Positions 50,838 through 59,624 of a stretch of 64,000 bases of DNA are shown here, one piece after another. The stretch's first letter is position 1; every line of letters begins with the position of its first letter. The notes beneath the pieces were generated by a model that made no database searches, was not told the origin of the DNA, and saw only the letters and a program-made list of their open reading frames with translations. Both the position numbers and the translations under genes were made by a program. Source of the DNA: JAEWWD01 sp964440115 (lineage in GTDB: Bacteria; Bacillota; Clostridia; Christensenellales; CAG-138); contig CAYTPV010000003.1 of assembly GCA_964440115.1 (NCBI GenBank), positions 434,001 through 498,000 of the forward strand, read 5' to 3'.

Positions 50838-52415
50838 TCATGAACCGGTCCTCTTCAGCGTTTTATGAATGGCATCCGCCGCCAGTTTTCCGGTCAATAT
50901 GGATACCGGCAGCCCGGATGGGCTGAAAGTCCACTGCCCGCATTGGTAGACGTCTTGAATAGGCGTTTGAATGGAACTGGTGATTTTATTGAACCTGTTT
51001 TCTGCCGGCAGCTTATCGCCGGTAAACGACCACCCCGTGATAGCGCCCTGAAAGTTACCGGTTTCTTTCTCAATCGTCAGGGGCGTGGCGCACAGGGCGA
51101 ATTCAACTTTTTCAGAAATGCCGGGAAAAATGGATGCGTTGAGCACCTCCAAAATCTTCTTCGTACAAAATTCCTTGAAAGCATCATATCTGCCGGCATC
51201 AGATATTTGCCTGACCAGGCTATAATCCATCAGCGTGCTGACGATGACGCCGGTCTTCGCATCCGGTGCGAGCGTTGCATCCCGCAGGGCCGGACATGAT
51301 ATTTCATATGTGGTACGCTCCAGATACCGTCCGATCCAGACGTATATTCCGTCTTCTGAAGCGGCAGCTTCCTCCCAACCCGTCAGCGAAGAAAGGCCTT
51401 GGGCAGAGGGTGTATAAAACGCATGAGCGCCGCACCGACTTTGAAAATAGTCTCTGTCCAGATTGATGCCCATAAACAGGGATAGTATGGAGTCGCTGCC
51501 GCTGCCTTTTTCGGCGAGCCTGCGCTGGTTTTCTATATGGGACGAATTCTGTCCGCTCAAGGAGGCATACAGCGTCCTTTGATCCATCGCCCAAACCAGT
51601 TTCCTGTAGCGGTATGTGTTACCGTCCGCCGTAAGGATCTGTTTTTGATGCGCGTCCACCTTCGTCACCGCGGCGTTCGTACTGATATCGCCGCCAGCCA
51701 TGCGGATATATTCCGACACTCTTTGAGCCAGCACGCCCGTACCGCCCTTCGGGTACCAATAATCCAGATACAGCCCGAAATAGCCCAAAGCAAAGAAGGT
51801 TGGGGTACCTTCGAAAAAATGCTGCGCGATCATATCTATGAGGGCCCGATTATGCGTAAACCGCCGCAGATAGGGAACAACCGGCTCCTGCAGGCGGCTT
51901 GCCTTGCGGATGTTGATCTGATATTTCAGCAGCCACGGAAGCAGCGTTTCTGTTAAGTATTCACGGTCGTTGAAATTATCAAGAAACAGTGGATTATCAA
52001 TGCCGTAGAGTACATCCATATACTCCATGACTTTTTTAATCTCCTGAGAGATCTTCACGATATCCGGCGCGTTTTCGGGGAAGATACCCGTCAGCATGTC
52101 TGCGTAGCTTATTAGGCTGTCTCGTGAACGCAGCCTTGTCCATTGGTTATCGATGCCGATGGATACAGGGCTCTTTTCAAACTCGATTTCTATGCCGAGG
52201 CTTTTGAGCATGGGAAATAGTATGCCGGAGTTTTCAAGCGCACGAATACCCGCATCAAAAGCATAGCCCTCATGAGAGAATGTACCCACCAAGCCGCCTG
52301 TCTTTTGAGATTTTTCGCAGAGCAGTGTGCGGTAACCATATCGGCACAGGTATGCCGCGCTGGTAAGACCCGCCAGACCGCCGCCCACCACAATCGCATC
52401 ATATTGCGTGCTCAC
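50838..52415 (-). CDS. CrtI-like FAD-dependent oxidoreductase 2
   Basis: 525 aa. N-terminal Rossmann FAD motif IVVGGGLAGLTSAAYLCRYG, second-motif EKSQKTGG, and a C-terminal FAD-binding end (VYQCGQWTFSPSGLPVSILT) like phytoene desaturases, carotenoid isomerases and retinol saturases. GTG start at 52415 overlaps the previous stop by 4 bases (GTGA) with GAGGTG upstream, so it is coupled to its partner. No carotenoid biosynthesis genes are nearby; substrate unknown. Confidence 0.85.
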   Translation of the reverse strand: MSTQYDAIVVGGGLAGLTSAAYLCRYGYRTLLCEKSQKTGGLVGTFSHEGYAFDAGIRALENSGILFPMLKSLGIEIEFEKSPVSIGIDNQWTRLRSRDSLISYADMLTGIFPENAPDIVKISQEIKKVMEYMDVLYGIDNPLFLDNFNDREYLTETLLPWLLKYQINIRKASRLQEPVVPYLRRFTHNRALIDMIAQHFFEGTPTFFALGYFGLYLDYWYPKGGTGVLAQRVSEYIRMAGGDISTNAAVTKVDAHQKQILTADGNTYRYRKLVWAMDQRTLYASLSGQNSSHIENQRRLAEKGSGSDSILSLFMGINLDRDYFQSRCGAHAFYTPSAQGLSSLTGWEEAAASEDGIYVWIGRYLERTTYEISCPALRDATLAPDAKTGVIVSTLMDYSLVRQISDAGRYDAFKEFCTKKILEVLNASIFPGISEKVEFALCATPLTIEKETGNFQGAITGWSFTGDKLPAENRFNKITSSIQTPIQDVYQCGQWTFSPSGLPVSILTGKLAADAIHKTLKRTGS

Positions 52416-54250
52416 ACATGCACCTCGCTGATGTATGCAATGACCTCCCTGATTTTCACAGCACCATTGTTTTCGCATGCGCAGATACAATTTGCCTCGT
52501 ATTGTTCGAGTTTTCCGGTATCCTGCGGGTTCTGCAGGCAGCACTTGCGGGCGCCAGCAAAATTCCCGACAGCCACCCGCCGCATAATGCCGCGTATATC
52601 CGCGTCGTGTGTGCAGGTTGGGTGTTCACAGAGTCTGCAGCGCATGGCTTTCAACATCACTTCGCGATCCGCTTCTGCGTATCCGTCGTAAAGCCGGTCT
52701 GCCGTAAAGGGCTTGTCCACCATGCGAACATAGTTTTTCATATTCTCCTGATAGACATATGGTTCTTTGCCCAACTTTTTGAGCAGTGCGTTGGCCGCTG
52801 AAAGCCCGGAAGTCGTTACCGTGGGCGTCCCCGTTCCCATCACTGTGGATTCGCCGCAGCAGAAAAGGTTGTTCCATTGCGTGCGCGTATGCAGACGATG
52901 AAACATATGCTGCCCGAGCATCTGTTTGGGACCCGCCACCGCACCGCCGTTTTTCAATGTATACCGTTCGATTGTTTTAGGTGTTGCCACCTCGGCATAG
53001 CGTACGGCGTTTGCAAAACCCGGAAACCGTTTTTCCAGCACGCCGATGAGGCGAAGCTGTTCTTTCTGCTTTTTGTTCTGATACTCCGTCCGGCTTTGTG
53101 TATCCCAGCTTTCAAATGTGGGGCCGATTGCGACAACGGTGTGTTCATCCTCTTTGCACAGGGTTCTGTCGTCGATGCTGAGTATGTAGGCAGTCACTTC
53201 ACTTTCATCCAGTTGATCCGGATTGCCCACCAGCATCTCTATGGGAACTGTATCCTCAGGAATTGCCCCCTTGTCCACGACAGCGTACAGCACAACGCTG
53301 GGATATGTGGGAACCTGTTTTGCCGCCCACTCCCTTTGCTGCTCAGTGGAATACGCGGGGTCGATCAGCTTACCGAATAAATTCCAGACTGTTCCTGAGT
53401 AGATGATGTCCGGGGCGGTAAGCACCTGTCCGTCATCGAGCCTCACACCCGCAGGCTTGCCATCCTCAAACAGTATGGATACAGCCTCCCGTTGAAGATG
53501 CATATCCCCGCCATGCTCTTCGATCACTTTCTCGAGCTTGCCCGGAACAAACAATGTGGAACCTGCCGGATAATAGCTGCCGCCGACATGGTTGTCCACA
53601 AACATCACCGCCGCCAACACAGCCGGGGATTCCTCCACCGTTGTATAGCAGTACGTGGAGGTCAGTTTATCGAAAAACTTGAATATCTCCGGATCAGAGA
53701 AATACTTTTGAAGCAGGTCTTTTGCGCTTTTATTCAGAAAACCAAGAAAACGGGCGTAGGAAACCGGGTGCTTCACCATGCTTTTAAGAGCTGTTCTGCC
53801 ATCCGTTTCGTCTGCGGTTGTGTAGCTGGGGGCTTCCACCATTACATGGCGGTACATCGTGAACATGTCGTGATAGAACCGGTGAATATTCTCTTTTTCA
53901 CCCGGAAACACTTCTGAAAGCTCATCCGCAAATTTTTCGATATCCGCGAAGAAGCGTATGCGCCGGCCTTTGAAGTTAACGCAGTATAGAAGATCGTGCC
54001 GGATCATATCGATGGGCTCTTCCAGGCAGTTGAATACAAAACGGTGAGCATTAAAGCCGTTTTCTCCAAAGCCGTACAGCATGGCAGAGCCTTGATCAAA
54101 TGTCACCTCTCTGCGCCGGAATATGCCGCAGGATCCCCCCGGGTTATAAGACTTTTCGATCACAGCCACATGAAGCCCCCGTTTGGCCAGCAAGCTGGCC
54201 GCAGTCAGGCCGGAAAGGCCTCCGCCGATAATGATGGCATCGTATTTCAA
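52412..54250 (-). CDS. CrtI-like FAD-dependent oxidoreductase 1 with Cys-rich tail
   Basis: 612 aa. FAD motif YDAIIIGGGLSGLTAASLLA at the start, CrtI-type body, and FCCGESTVMGTGTPTVTTSG near 470-490. After residue about 535 comes a Cys-rich tail, CRLCEHPTCTHDADIRGIMR, GNFAGARKCC and CICACENNGAV, resembling a degenerate GltD/DPYD-type N-terminal Fe-S domain (CxxCxxPxC) moved to the C-terminus. Start probably TTG 54250 after GGGGGTGGG; TTG 54274 is an alternative. Operon with the next gene. Confidence 0.82.
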   Translation of the reverse strand: MKYDAIIIGGGLSGLTAASLLAKRGLHVAVIEKSYNPGGSCGIFRRREVTFDQGSAMLYGFGENGFNAHRFVFNCLEEPIDMIRHDLLYCVNFKGRRIRFFADIEKFADELSEVFPGEKENIHRFYHDMFTMYRHVMVEAPSYTTADETDGRTALKSMVKHPVSYARFLGFLNKSAKDLLQKYFSDPEIFKFFDKLTSTYCYTTVEESPAVLAAVMFVDNHVGGSYYPAGSTLFVPGKLEKVIEEHGGDMHLQREAVSILFEDGKPAGVRLDDGQVLTAPDIIYSGTVWNLFGKLIDPAYSTEQQREWAAKQVPTYPSVVLYAVVDKGAIPEDTVPIEMLVGNPDQLDESEVTAYILSIDDRTLCKEDEHTVVAIGPTFESWDTQSRTEYQNKKQKEQLRLIGVLEKRFPGFANAVRYAEVATPKTIERYTLKNGGAVAGPKQMLGQHMFHRLHTRTQWNNLFCCGESTVMGTGTPTVTTSGLSAANALLKKLGKEPYVYQENMKNYVRMVDKPFTADRLYDGYAEADREVMLKAMRCRLCEHPTCTHDADIRGIMRRVAVGNFAGARKCCLQNPQDTGKLEQYEANCICACENNGAVKIREVIAYISEVHV

Positions 54251-54422
54251 ATGAACCCACCCCCGTATCTGCAAGTCATTATTCTTTTTGGGTGTTTTTC
54301 AACTCGACTCTGATTTTTTAGAATGCCGGAGCCGCTTTTAGAAACCTTGTGATTGACCGCGTCACAGCGAGGGTTCCACAGCCTTTGCTCATCACATGGT
54401 TATTATATATTTATCCAAGGAA

Positions 54423-54452
54423 CAGCCCCGCCACACATCGGCGGCGGGGCTG
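54423..54452 (-). terminator. Hairpin downstream of the secreted-protein gene
   Basis: CAGCCCCGCC/GGCGGGGCTG, a 10-bp stem with a 10-base loop; on the minus strand followed by only TTCCTTGG, so a weak intrinsic terminator. Confidence 0.65.
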
Positions 54453-54481
54453 CAGTTATATTCTTTTCTGTAGCATAAACG

Positions 54482-54910
54482 TTACTTCTTTACAGTCACC
54501 GTGAACGCCCATTCCGCTGTATTGCCGGAGTATCTACCCCTGTTTTCCGTCACCTCGACGGTTTCTTTGAAGGTATTTTTGCCCTTTTTCAGATCCTTCA
54601 CGGCAATCTCTATCGTTGCGCTGCCTTTATCCGGTATCTTATCATTTTCAGTCGCATTGCATAAGATCTTAATCTTGTCTTTGCTGGAGACTTCAAGCGT
54701 AAGGGTCTTGCCCTTTTTTACCGTCTCTTTTCCAACCTGCAGATTGGTAACCCAGCTGTTGCCGACATGGTCGTTGGATACAAGCTTTGCGCTATAGGAT
54801 ATGGTAACCTTAAATTTGGGCGCAGGTGTTGGCTTTGGCGCAGCCATAGAGGGAAGGGATATCGCAAGGCAAAGAATAATGGCCAGCATTATACTGATAA
54901 CTCGTTTCAT
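54482..54910 (-). CDS. Small secreted protein of unknown function
   Basis: 142 aa. Signal peptide MKRVISIMLAIILCLAISLP ending SMAA, then a beta-sandwich-like domain (VTISYSAKLVSNDHVGNSW, TLTLEVSSKDKIKILCNATE, ATIEIAVKDLKKGKNTFKET, AEWAFTVTVKK). GGGGAAAGTGAA precedes the ATG. No family recognised. Confidence 0.78.
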   Translation of the reverse strand: MKRVISIMLAIILCLAISLPSMAAPKPTPAPKFKVTISYSAKLVSNDHVGNSWVTNLQVGKETVKKGKTLTLEVSSKDKIKILCNATENDKIPDKGSATIEIAVKDLKKGKNTFKETVEVTENRGRYSGNTAEWAFTVTVKK

Positions 54911-55029
54911 TTCACTTTCCCCTTCTATAAATTGTGTTGATAATACTATATCATTTTGGACTGATATTGTAACCCAATATTGTAATATTATGCTATTATA
55001 TATAGAGATTTCTTATAGGAGGCTGCCTA

Positions 55030-55238
55030 ATGAACCGCGGTGGGTTTTCATGGAAAAGATTTACCGGCGTTTCGCGCGCGAAAAGCAATTTTTCGCGAAT
55101 GACGGGAATACCCACAACACGATCAGGCAGGCAGCGAAAATTGGCCGCATGGTAACAGGCGGCGGATGCCTGCTGCCGGTATTGGGATTTGTTGCGATCA
55201 TCGGCGGTGCGATTGCTCTGATCCTTCTAATTGTTTAA
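55030..55238 (+). pseudogene. Small membrane protein gene with a one-base frameshift
   Basis: AGGAGG and ATG at 55030 open MNRGGFSWKRFTGVSRAKSN and TRSGRQRKLAAW, then a stop at 55153. The next frame continues IGRMVTGGGCLLPVLGFVA and a hydrophobic helix to 55238. Adding one A to the run at 55137-55140 joins both into a 69-residue protein with a basic N-terminus and one membrane helix. Either a real frameshift or an assembly error; the joined form is a plausible intact gene. Confidence 0.65.
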
Positions 55239-55518
55239 AGCATGGTGTGAAGCGTGAGATATGAACAGACGCCCCAAGGGAAGGGGTTCTGTTTCCTTTA
55301 GCGCGCGTAGTGGCTTTGAGATTAATGTATCTGAATAAAACCCCAACGAAAACGCCGATAAATAGGGGTTTTGGCCTCTGGTGTATTTGGGTGTGTTTTT
55401 GTGTGGTCGTTGGCGGCACGCTGCTGTAATCGGCGTGCATCCAGATTAGCCAACTACTGCTCATGTTTTCTATATAGTCGAGATTAAGCGTATAGAGAAA
55501 AGCTCACACAACAAACCC

Positions 55519-56628
55519 CTATAAGCGGTACTGTTTCACACAGTTCCTTCCTCCTTTTTTTGCATCATACATTGCCTTGTCAGCAGCTTTTAATAATTCA
55601 TCCCTTTGTAAGCAATGATCCGGCATCACAGCAACCCCCAAAGATAAAGTAATACCATGAGTATCCTTTTCTTCTACGTTAATTAACGTGTTTTCTACGA
55701 TTTTACGCAATTCTTCTGCTCTCTTTACCGAATCGGCTAGTGAACATTCCGGAAGTATTAAAATAAATTCATCACCACCATAGCGGCATACAATATCAGA
55801 ATCTCGAAGAGTCATCCTTAAGATATTAGCTACATGACTTAATACAGCATCGCCATGAGTATGGCCAAGAGTATCATTAATACTCTTAAAATGATCAATG
55901 TCAGCCATAATAACTCCAAGGCTTTGATTCTTCCTGATTGCTCTTCTTATTTCTCTGTCGAGTGTCTCTTCCATATAACGACGATTAAATACCCCAGTCA
56001 GAGAATCTCGTACTGATATTCCACGTAATTCTGCCTCATCCTTCTCCAACTGTTTTCTTTGTCTCTCAATCAGCTCTATCTGCTTGCGATTTGCGAAACT
56101 CGACACGATGCCAACTGTAGCTGTAAAAACAACAAAGGCAATCAGACTTGGCCAATTACTGTTTTTTAGAATTGGGCTATGTAATATGAAGCCTGCAAGT
56201 GCCAGTAATTGAATAGCAGCAATTGCTAATGTTGCTTTTTCAGATAATAATATTGAGCAGATCTGAATTGATAAAGTAACATATATTAGCGGAAGGAAAT
56301 CACCATTCATTACTGTATGATCCAGTAAAATCGATGCCCACGGGCCCAGTACCAAACTTATAGTTGTCAGCCATGCAGATAACTCATACTTACTCAAAAA
56401 ATTCAATACCAGAGCAGCTATTTGAAGAAACGTTAAGCTTATTATAATCCCCAAATAAAGAGAAAGCCGCCCGTTATTGTCGACTAGACACACTAAAATA
56501 ATGGTACCAAATAATAATACTGTTAAGGCAATTTGTATCATGAGCAGAATCATTGCTCGTCTGCTCGTATCCTCTGACAATTTTGATTTGTAATTTGATA
56601 AAGATCCTTTGATTCTTCTTATTTTCAT
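55519..56628 (-). CDS. Membrane diguanylate cyclase (GGDEF) 2
   Basis: 369 aa. About six N-terminal membrane segments (30-180), a short coiled-coil linker (IELIERQRKQLEKDEAELRG), then GGDEF domain with intact YGGDEF and I-site RDSD (as RDSDIVCRYGGDEF). Makes c-di-GMP. Base use is clearly A/T-richer than the first cyclase at 24.9 kb. The ATG at 56628 is preferred; a TTG at 56634 is possible. Confidence 0.9.
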   Translation of the reverse strand: MKIRRIKGSLSNYKSKLSEDTSRRAMILLMIQIALTVLLFGTIILVCLVDNNGRLSLYLGIIISLTFLQIAALVLNFLSKYELSAWLTTISLVLGPWASILLDHTVMNGDFLPLIYVTLSIQICSILLSEKATLAIAAIQLLALAGFILHSPILKNSNWPSLIAFVVFTATVGIVSSFANRKQIELIERQRKQLEKDEAELRGISVRDSLTGVFNRRYMEETLDREIRRAIRKNQSLGVIMADIDHFKSINDTLGHTHGDAVLSHVANILRMTLRDSDIVCRYGGDEFILILPECSLADSVKRAEELRKIVENTLINVEEKDTHGITLSLGVAVMPDHCLQRDELLKAADKAMYDAKKGGRNCVKQYRL

Positions 56629-56804
56629 TATCAACCGATCCCCTGTACGCTCTTTTCATATACATTTGCTATATTCGGAGTTTACGCTATTCCGCATAGT
56701 TTCACAAGTAACTCCATGACAGTCGATTCAACACAACCATCTTTGTTTTAATAAGCAAATATGCTCGTAGCAGCATTGCCCGGAACGCTGGACCTTAACA
56801 TCAG
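56629..56804. other. Intergenic, nothing recognised
   Basis: A/T-rich upstream region of the diguanylate cyclase; no gene or clear element was identified. Confidence 0.5.
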
Positions 56805-56899
56805 CCTGGGCACGAAATAGCCGGGGCGGGCAAACGCGTCACCGGCGCGTTTGCTGCTCCGCCCTTCGAATCCCTCTGAAGAAAAGGCCAACTGAAAAG
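56805..56899. repeat. Tail of the tRNA-associated dispersed repeat
   Basis: CTGGGCACGAA, GCCGGGGCGGGCAAACGCG, TCACCGGCGCGTTTGCTGC and TCCGCCCTTCGAATCCC match the last part of the repeat copy at 61720-61795 with few differences; the first part of that repeat is missing here. Confidence 0.75.
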
Positions 56900-56901
56900 A
56901 C

Positions 56902-56968
56902 GGCGTCCCCGGCGGGATTCGAAGCTACGGCCTTCCGCTTAGGAGGCCGTTTAACCTATACGGGACCC
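56902..56968 (-). pseudogene. tRNA-Arg(CCT) 3'-half remnant
   Basis: Bases 56902-56946 match 62773-62817 of the intact tRNA-Arg with two mismatches, including the anticodon loop CTCCTAA and T-arm. Beyond 56946 the D-arm and a matching acceptor strand are lacking, so it is not a functional tRNA. Same orientation as the intact gene. Confidence 0.85.
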
Positions 56969-57024
56969 CAAGCAGATTGTTCTCGTGCCACAAATTTCTA
57001 CATTTTCATTATCGACCTTTTCTA

Positions 57025-57054
57025 TTGACAAATGATGCGACTATGACCTATCAT
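57025..57054 (+). promoter_or_regulatory. Promoter of the MetNI-like operon
   Basis: TTGACA, 18-base spacer, TATCAT, about 55 bases before the first start codon. No S-box or T-box pattern is present between it and the gene. Confidence 0.65.
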
Positions 57055-57110
57055 TAATGGGCTCGTTATTCTAATGAAGATATAACGATACTAAAAATGG
57101 AAGCTGTAGA

Positions 57111-58088
57111 ATGATAAAAATTAACGCATTAATTAAATCCTATGGCAATTCTGTTGTACTAGATAGAATTGACCTTCGTATCAAGCAGGGCGAAATAATT
57201 GGTTTGGCCGGACGAAGCGGTGCCGGAAAATCCACGCTGCTTCGATGTATTAATGGCCTTGAAAAATATGATTCAGGATCCTTACAAGTAGCGGATACCG
57301 AGGTTAACTGTCTGTCCGAAAGGGAGCTTCGGCTTTTTCGGAAAAATGTGGGTATGGTATTTCAGCAGTTTTCGCTCATTTCGCGCGCGACAGTGTATGA
57401 CAATATTGCATTGCCAATGCGTATATGGAAATGCGAAAAGTCTGCCATTGAGAAGCGAGTAAAAGAACTGCTTGATGTCGTTGAGATACCTGAAAAGATA
57501 AACAGCAAAGCACGAGAGCTTTCTGGCGGGCAAAAACAACGTGTTGCGATAGCACGTGCCCTTGCGATGAATCCCAAGGTGCTGTTGTGCGATGAAGCTA
57601 CATCGGCACTGGACCCCAAAAGCACGCTGGGTATACTTTCACTTTTGAACGATATCAACCGCAAATTTCATATTACGATAGTCATGGTTACACATGAGAT
57701 GGATGTGATAAAAGGCTTGTGCGACAACATGGCGATTATTGAAAATGGAGTGGTTACAGCGACGGGCTCTGTAGAAGATGTTTTTGTTAAACATCCTCCC
57801 GCGCTGCACAATCTTCTTGGTGAGAAAAATATAGAAATCCCAGCTGGCAACCGCAGCCTTGCGTTGTTTTATGATCGCAAGAGCGAGGAAGCGGTGCTGC
57901 TTACGCGTATGGCTAGGGAACTGGATATTGACTTCAGAATTTCAGGAAACGATACGCTTGTTCTGAAGAATAAGACAATAGATTCGATGTTAGTTCACGC
58001 TTCAGCCGATCAATGTACATTGATGTGCAAGTATCTGGATATACACAATATTCCATACAGGGAGATGACCCGGGAGAAACGCGCATGA
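57111..58088 (+). CDS. MetN-like ABC transporter ATPase
   Basis: 325 aa. Walker A GRSGAGKST, Q-loop QQFSLISRATVYDNIALPMR, signature LSGGQKQRVAIARA, Walker B VLLCDEATSALDP, His switch VTHEMDV. The C-terminal extension after about residue 250 resembles a NIL-type domain of MetN. Importer ATPase for methionine-family substrates or a related ligand. A/T-rich base use. Overlaps the permease start (ATGA). Confidence 0.88.
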   Translation: MIKINALIKSYGNSVVLDRIDLRIKQGEIIGLAGRSGAGKSTLLRCINGLEKYDSGSLQVADTEVNCLSERELRLFRKNVGMVFQQFSLISRATVYDNIALPMRIWKCEKSAIEKRVKELLDVVEIPEKINSKARELSGGQKQRVAIARALAMNPKVLLCDEATSALDPKSTLGILSLLNDINRKFHITIVMVTHEMDVIKGLCDNMAIIENGVVTATGSVEDVFVKHPPALHNLLGEKNIEIPAGNRSLALFYDRKSEEAVLLTRMARELDIDFRISGNDTLVLKNKTIDSMLVHASADQCTLMCKYLDIHNIPYREMTREKRA

Positions 58089-58750
58089 GCTTCATGGAAT
58101 CCTTGCAACAGTATTGGGGAAAGCTGATATTCCCGTCCATTTTTGTAACATGCAAGATTGTCTTTTTTACCATACTCATCGGTACTATATTTGGATTTAT
58201 GCTTGCAGTATTGCTGACTCTTTATGGCCCAACCGGCTTGCATTATAAAGCTCGGCTATACGCGGTGCTAAGCTTTGTAATTAATACGATACGTTCTTTT
58301 CCAATACTAATTTTGATTGTAGCCATTGCCCCCTTTACGCGGACAGTTATCGGGACGACGATCGGCACAAAAGCCGTTATATTGCCTCTATCCATAGCCG
58401 CAACTGCATTCATTGCACGGATGTTGGAAAGCTGCTTCATTAAAGTAGATCCGCAGCTAATTGAAGCCGCACGTTCGCTCGGCGCGACAGATCTGCAAAT
58501 TATACGAAGAGTGATTATCAAGGAGACGATTCCTTCCATCATCTCCATCATTACGCTTGCAACAGTAAACTACATCGCCGCAACAACGATTGCCGGTGCG
58601 GTTGGCGGTGGCGGGTTGGGTGCTATCGCGTTGACCTATGGGTATCAGAGTTTCAATAATACAATCTTGTATTTGGGCGTATTCGTATTGTTGATTATGG
58701 TCAACTTGGTGCAGTATTGCGGTGAATGGCTGTACAAAAAGTTGCTTTGA
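58085..58750 (+). CDS. MetI-like ABC transporter permease
   Basis: 221 aa, five to six membrane segments. RSFPILILIVAIAPFTR and the coupling loop EAARSLGATDLQIIRRVIIK, then AIAGAVGGGGLGAIALTYGY-like GGGGLG are MetI hallmarks. ATG at 58085 overlaps the ATPase stop. Partner of the preceding ATPase and the downstream NlpA lipoprotein. Confidence 0.9.
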   Translation: MSFMESLQQYWGKLIFPSIFVTCKIVFFTILIGTIFGFMLAVLLTLYGPTGLHYKARLYAVLSFVINTIRSFPILILIVAIAPFTRTVIGTTIGTKAVILPLSIAATAFIARMLESCFIKVDPQLIEAARSLGATDLQIIRRVIIKETIPSIISIITLATVNYIAATTIAGAVGGGGLGAIALTYGYQSFNNTILYLGVFVLLIMVNLVQYCGEWLYKKLL

Positions 58751-58761
58751 AGGAGAATTTC

Positions 58762-59580
58762 ATGAGAATTCGCAAGGATGCGCAATGGCTCGAAGCTTTG
58801 CTGGATGTTACAAGAAAGCCAGTGGGGGTTAAGTTTCTGCTTTCTGAGGACGATTACAACCATTTCTCCGCGCAGGAGCCTAAGAACAGAATGTCTTATT
58901 GCACTCTGGTACGGCGCGCAAGCGACGGAATTGGAAGTAAGTTTCATTCGGGACATATGGCTTGTTCGGGAGGCTCCGTAGCGCTTGGGTTGGATAAACC
59001 TACTGAGAAAATGCTCACCGGAGAACGGCGTTATAAACAGGGGGCGTATCAAGATCTTTGCGTGTGCCGCAAGGTTTCCAAACACATGGCATACTGTCAG
59101 AGCACCTTTGGCGTCGCAGTGCTGCCGCTTGACGAATTCACAGCTGAACCGGATGTGGTCATTATCGTATGCGAGCCTTTTCAAGCGATGCGGTTGGTAC
59201 AGGCATACGCGTATTCCCATGGGCATGCAAAAGATATTTGCTTATCCGGCATGCAGGCAATCTGTCAGGAATGTACCTCTTTTCCGTTTGAGAATGATCA
59301 GATCAATCTATCTCTGATGTGTTCGGGGACAAGGCTTCTTGCCGGTTGGAATAACAGCGAAATGGCTTTGGGCATGCCCTATCACATTTTTTCTCAGATT
59401 GTGACCGGATTAAAGGCGACTGTCAATCCGCTTGAACGCGATCCGCAAAAGCGGGCAATCGCGCAACGGATTAAGGAGCAGGACCTTGACGAAGATGCGC
59501 CTTTCATCGTATACGGACATAATTACGACGATGGCTGCTACAAGGGCGGGTCGGTCGGTCAGTCCAACAAAGTGCTGTAA
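58762..59580 (+). CDS. DUF169 family protein
   Basis: 272 aa, soluble, Cys-rich. LDVTRKPVGVKFLLSEDDYN, MSYCTLVRRASDGIGSKFHS, ACSGGSVALGLDK, RVSKHMAYCQS-like and LPLDEFTAEPDVVIIVCEPF, AICQECTSFPF. DUF169 has no established biochemistry; its conserved Cys suggest Fe-S or metal binding. AAGGAGAATTTC precedes the ATG, 11 bases after the permease, so it is part of the transporter operon. Confidence 0.88.
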   Translation: MRIRKDAQWLEALLDVTRKPVGVKFLLSEDDYNHFSAQEPKNRMSYCTLVRRASDGIGSKFHSGHMACSGGSVALGLDKPTEKMLTGERRYKQGAYQDLCVCRKVSKHMAYCQSTFGVAVLPLDEFTAEPDVVIIVCEPFQAMRLVQAYAYSHGHAKDICLSGMQAICQECTSFPFENDQINLSLMCSGTRLLAGWNNSEMALGMPYHIFSQIVTGLKATVNPLERDPQKRAIAQRIKEQDLDEDAPFIVYGHNYDDGCYKGGSVGQSNKVL

Positions 59581-59624
59581 AGCCCGCACTGGGTTATTAT
59601 AGAACCTATCATCAGGAGGAAGTC

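Noticed and set aside
56969..57110. S-box (SAM) riboswitch before the MetN-like gene
   Set aside because: The leader is too short and lacks the S-box core; only promoter elements are seen.
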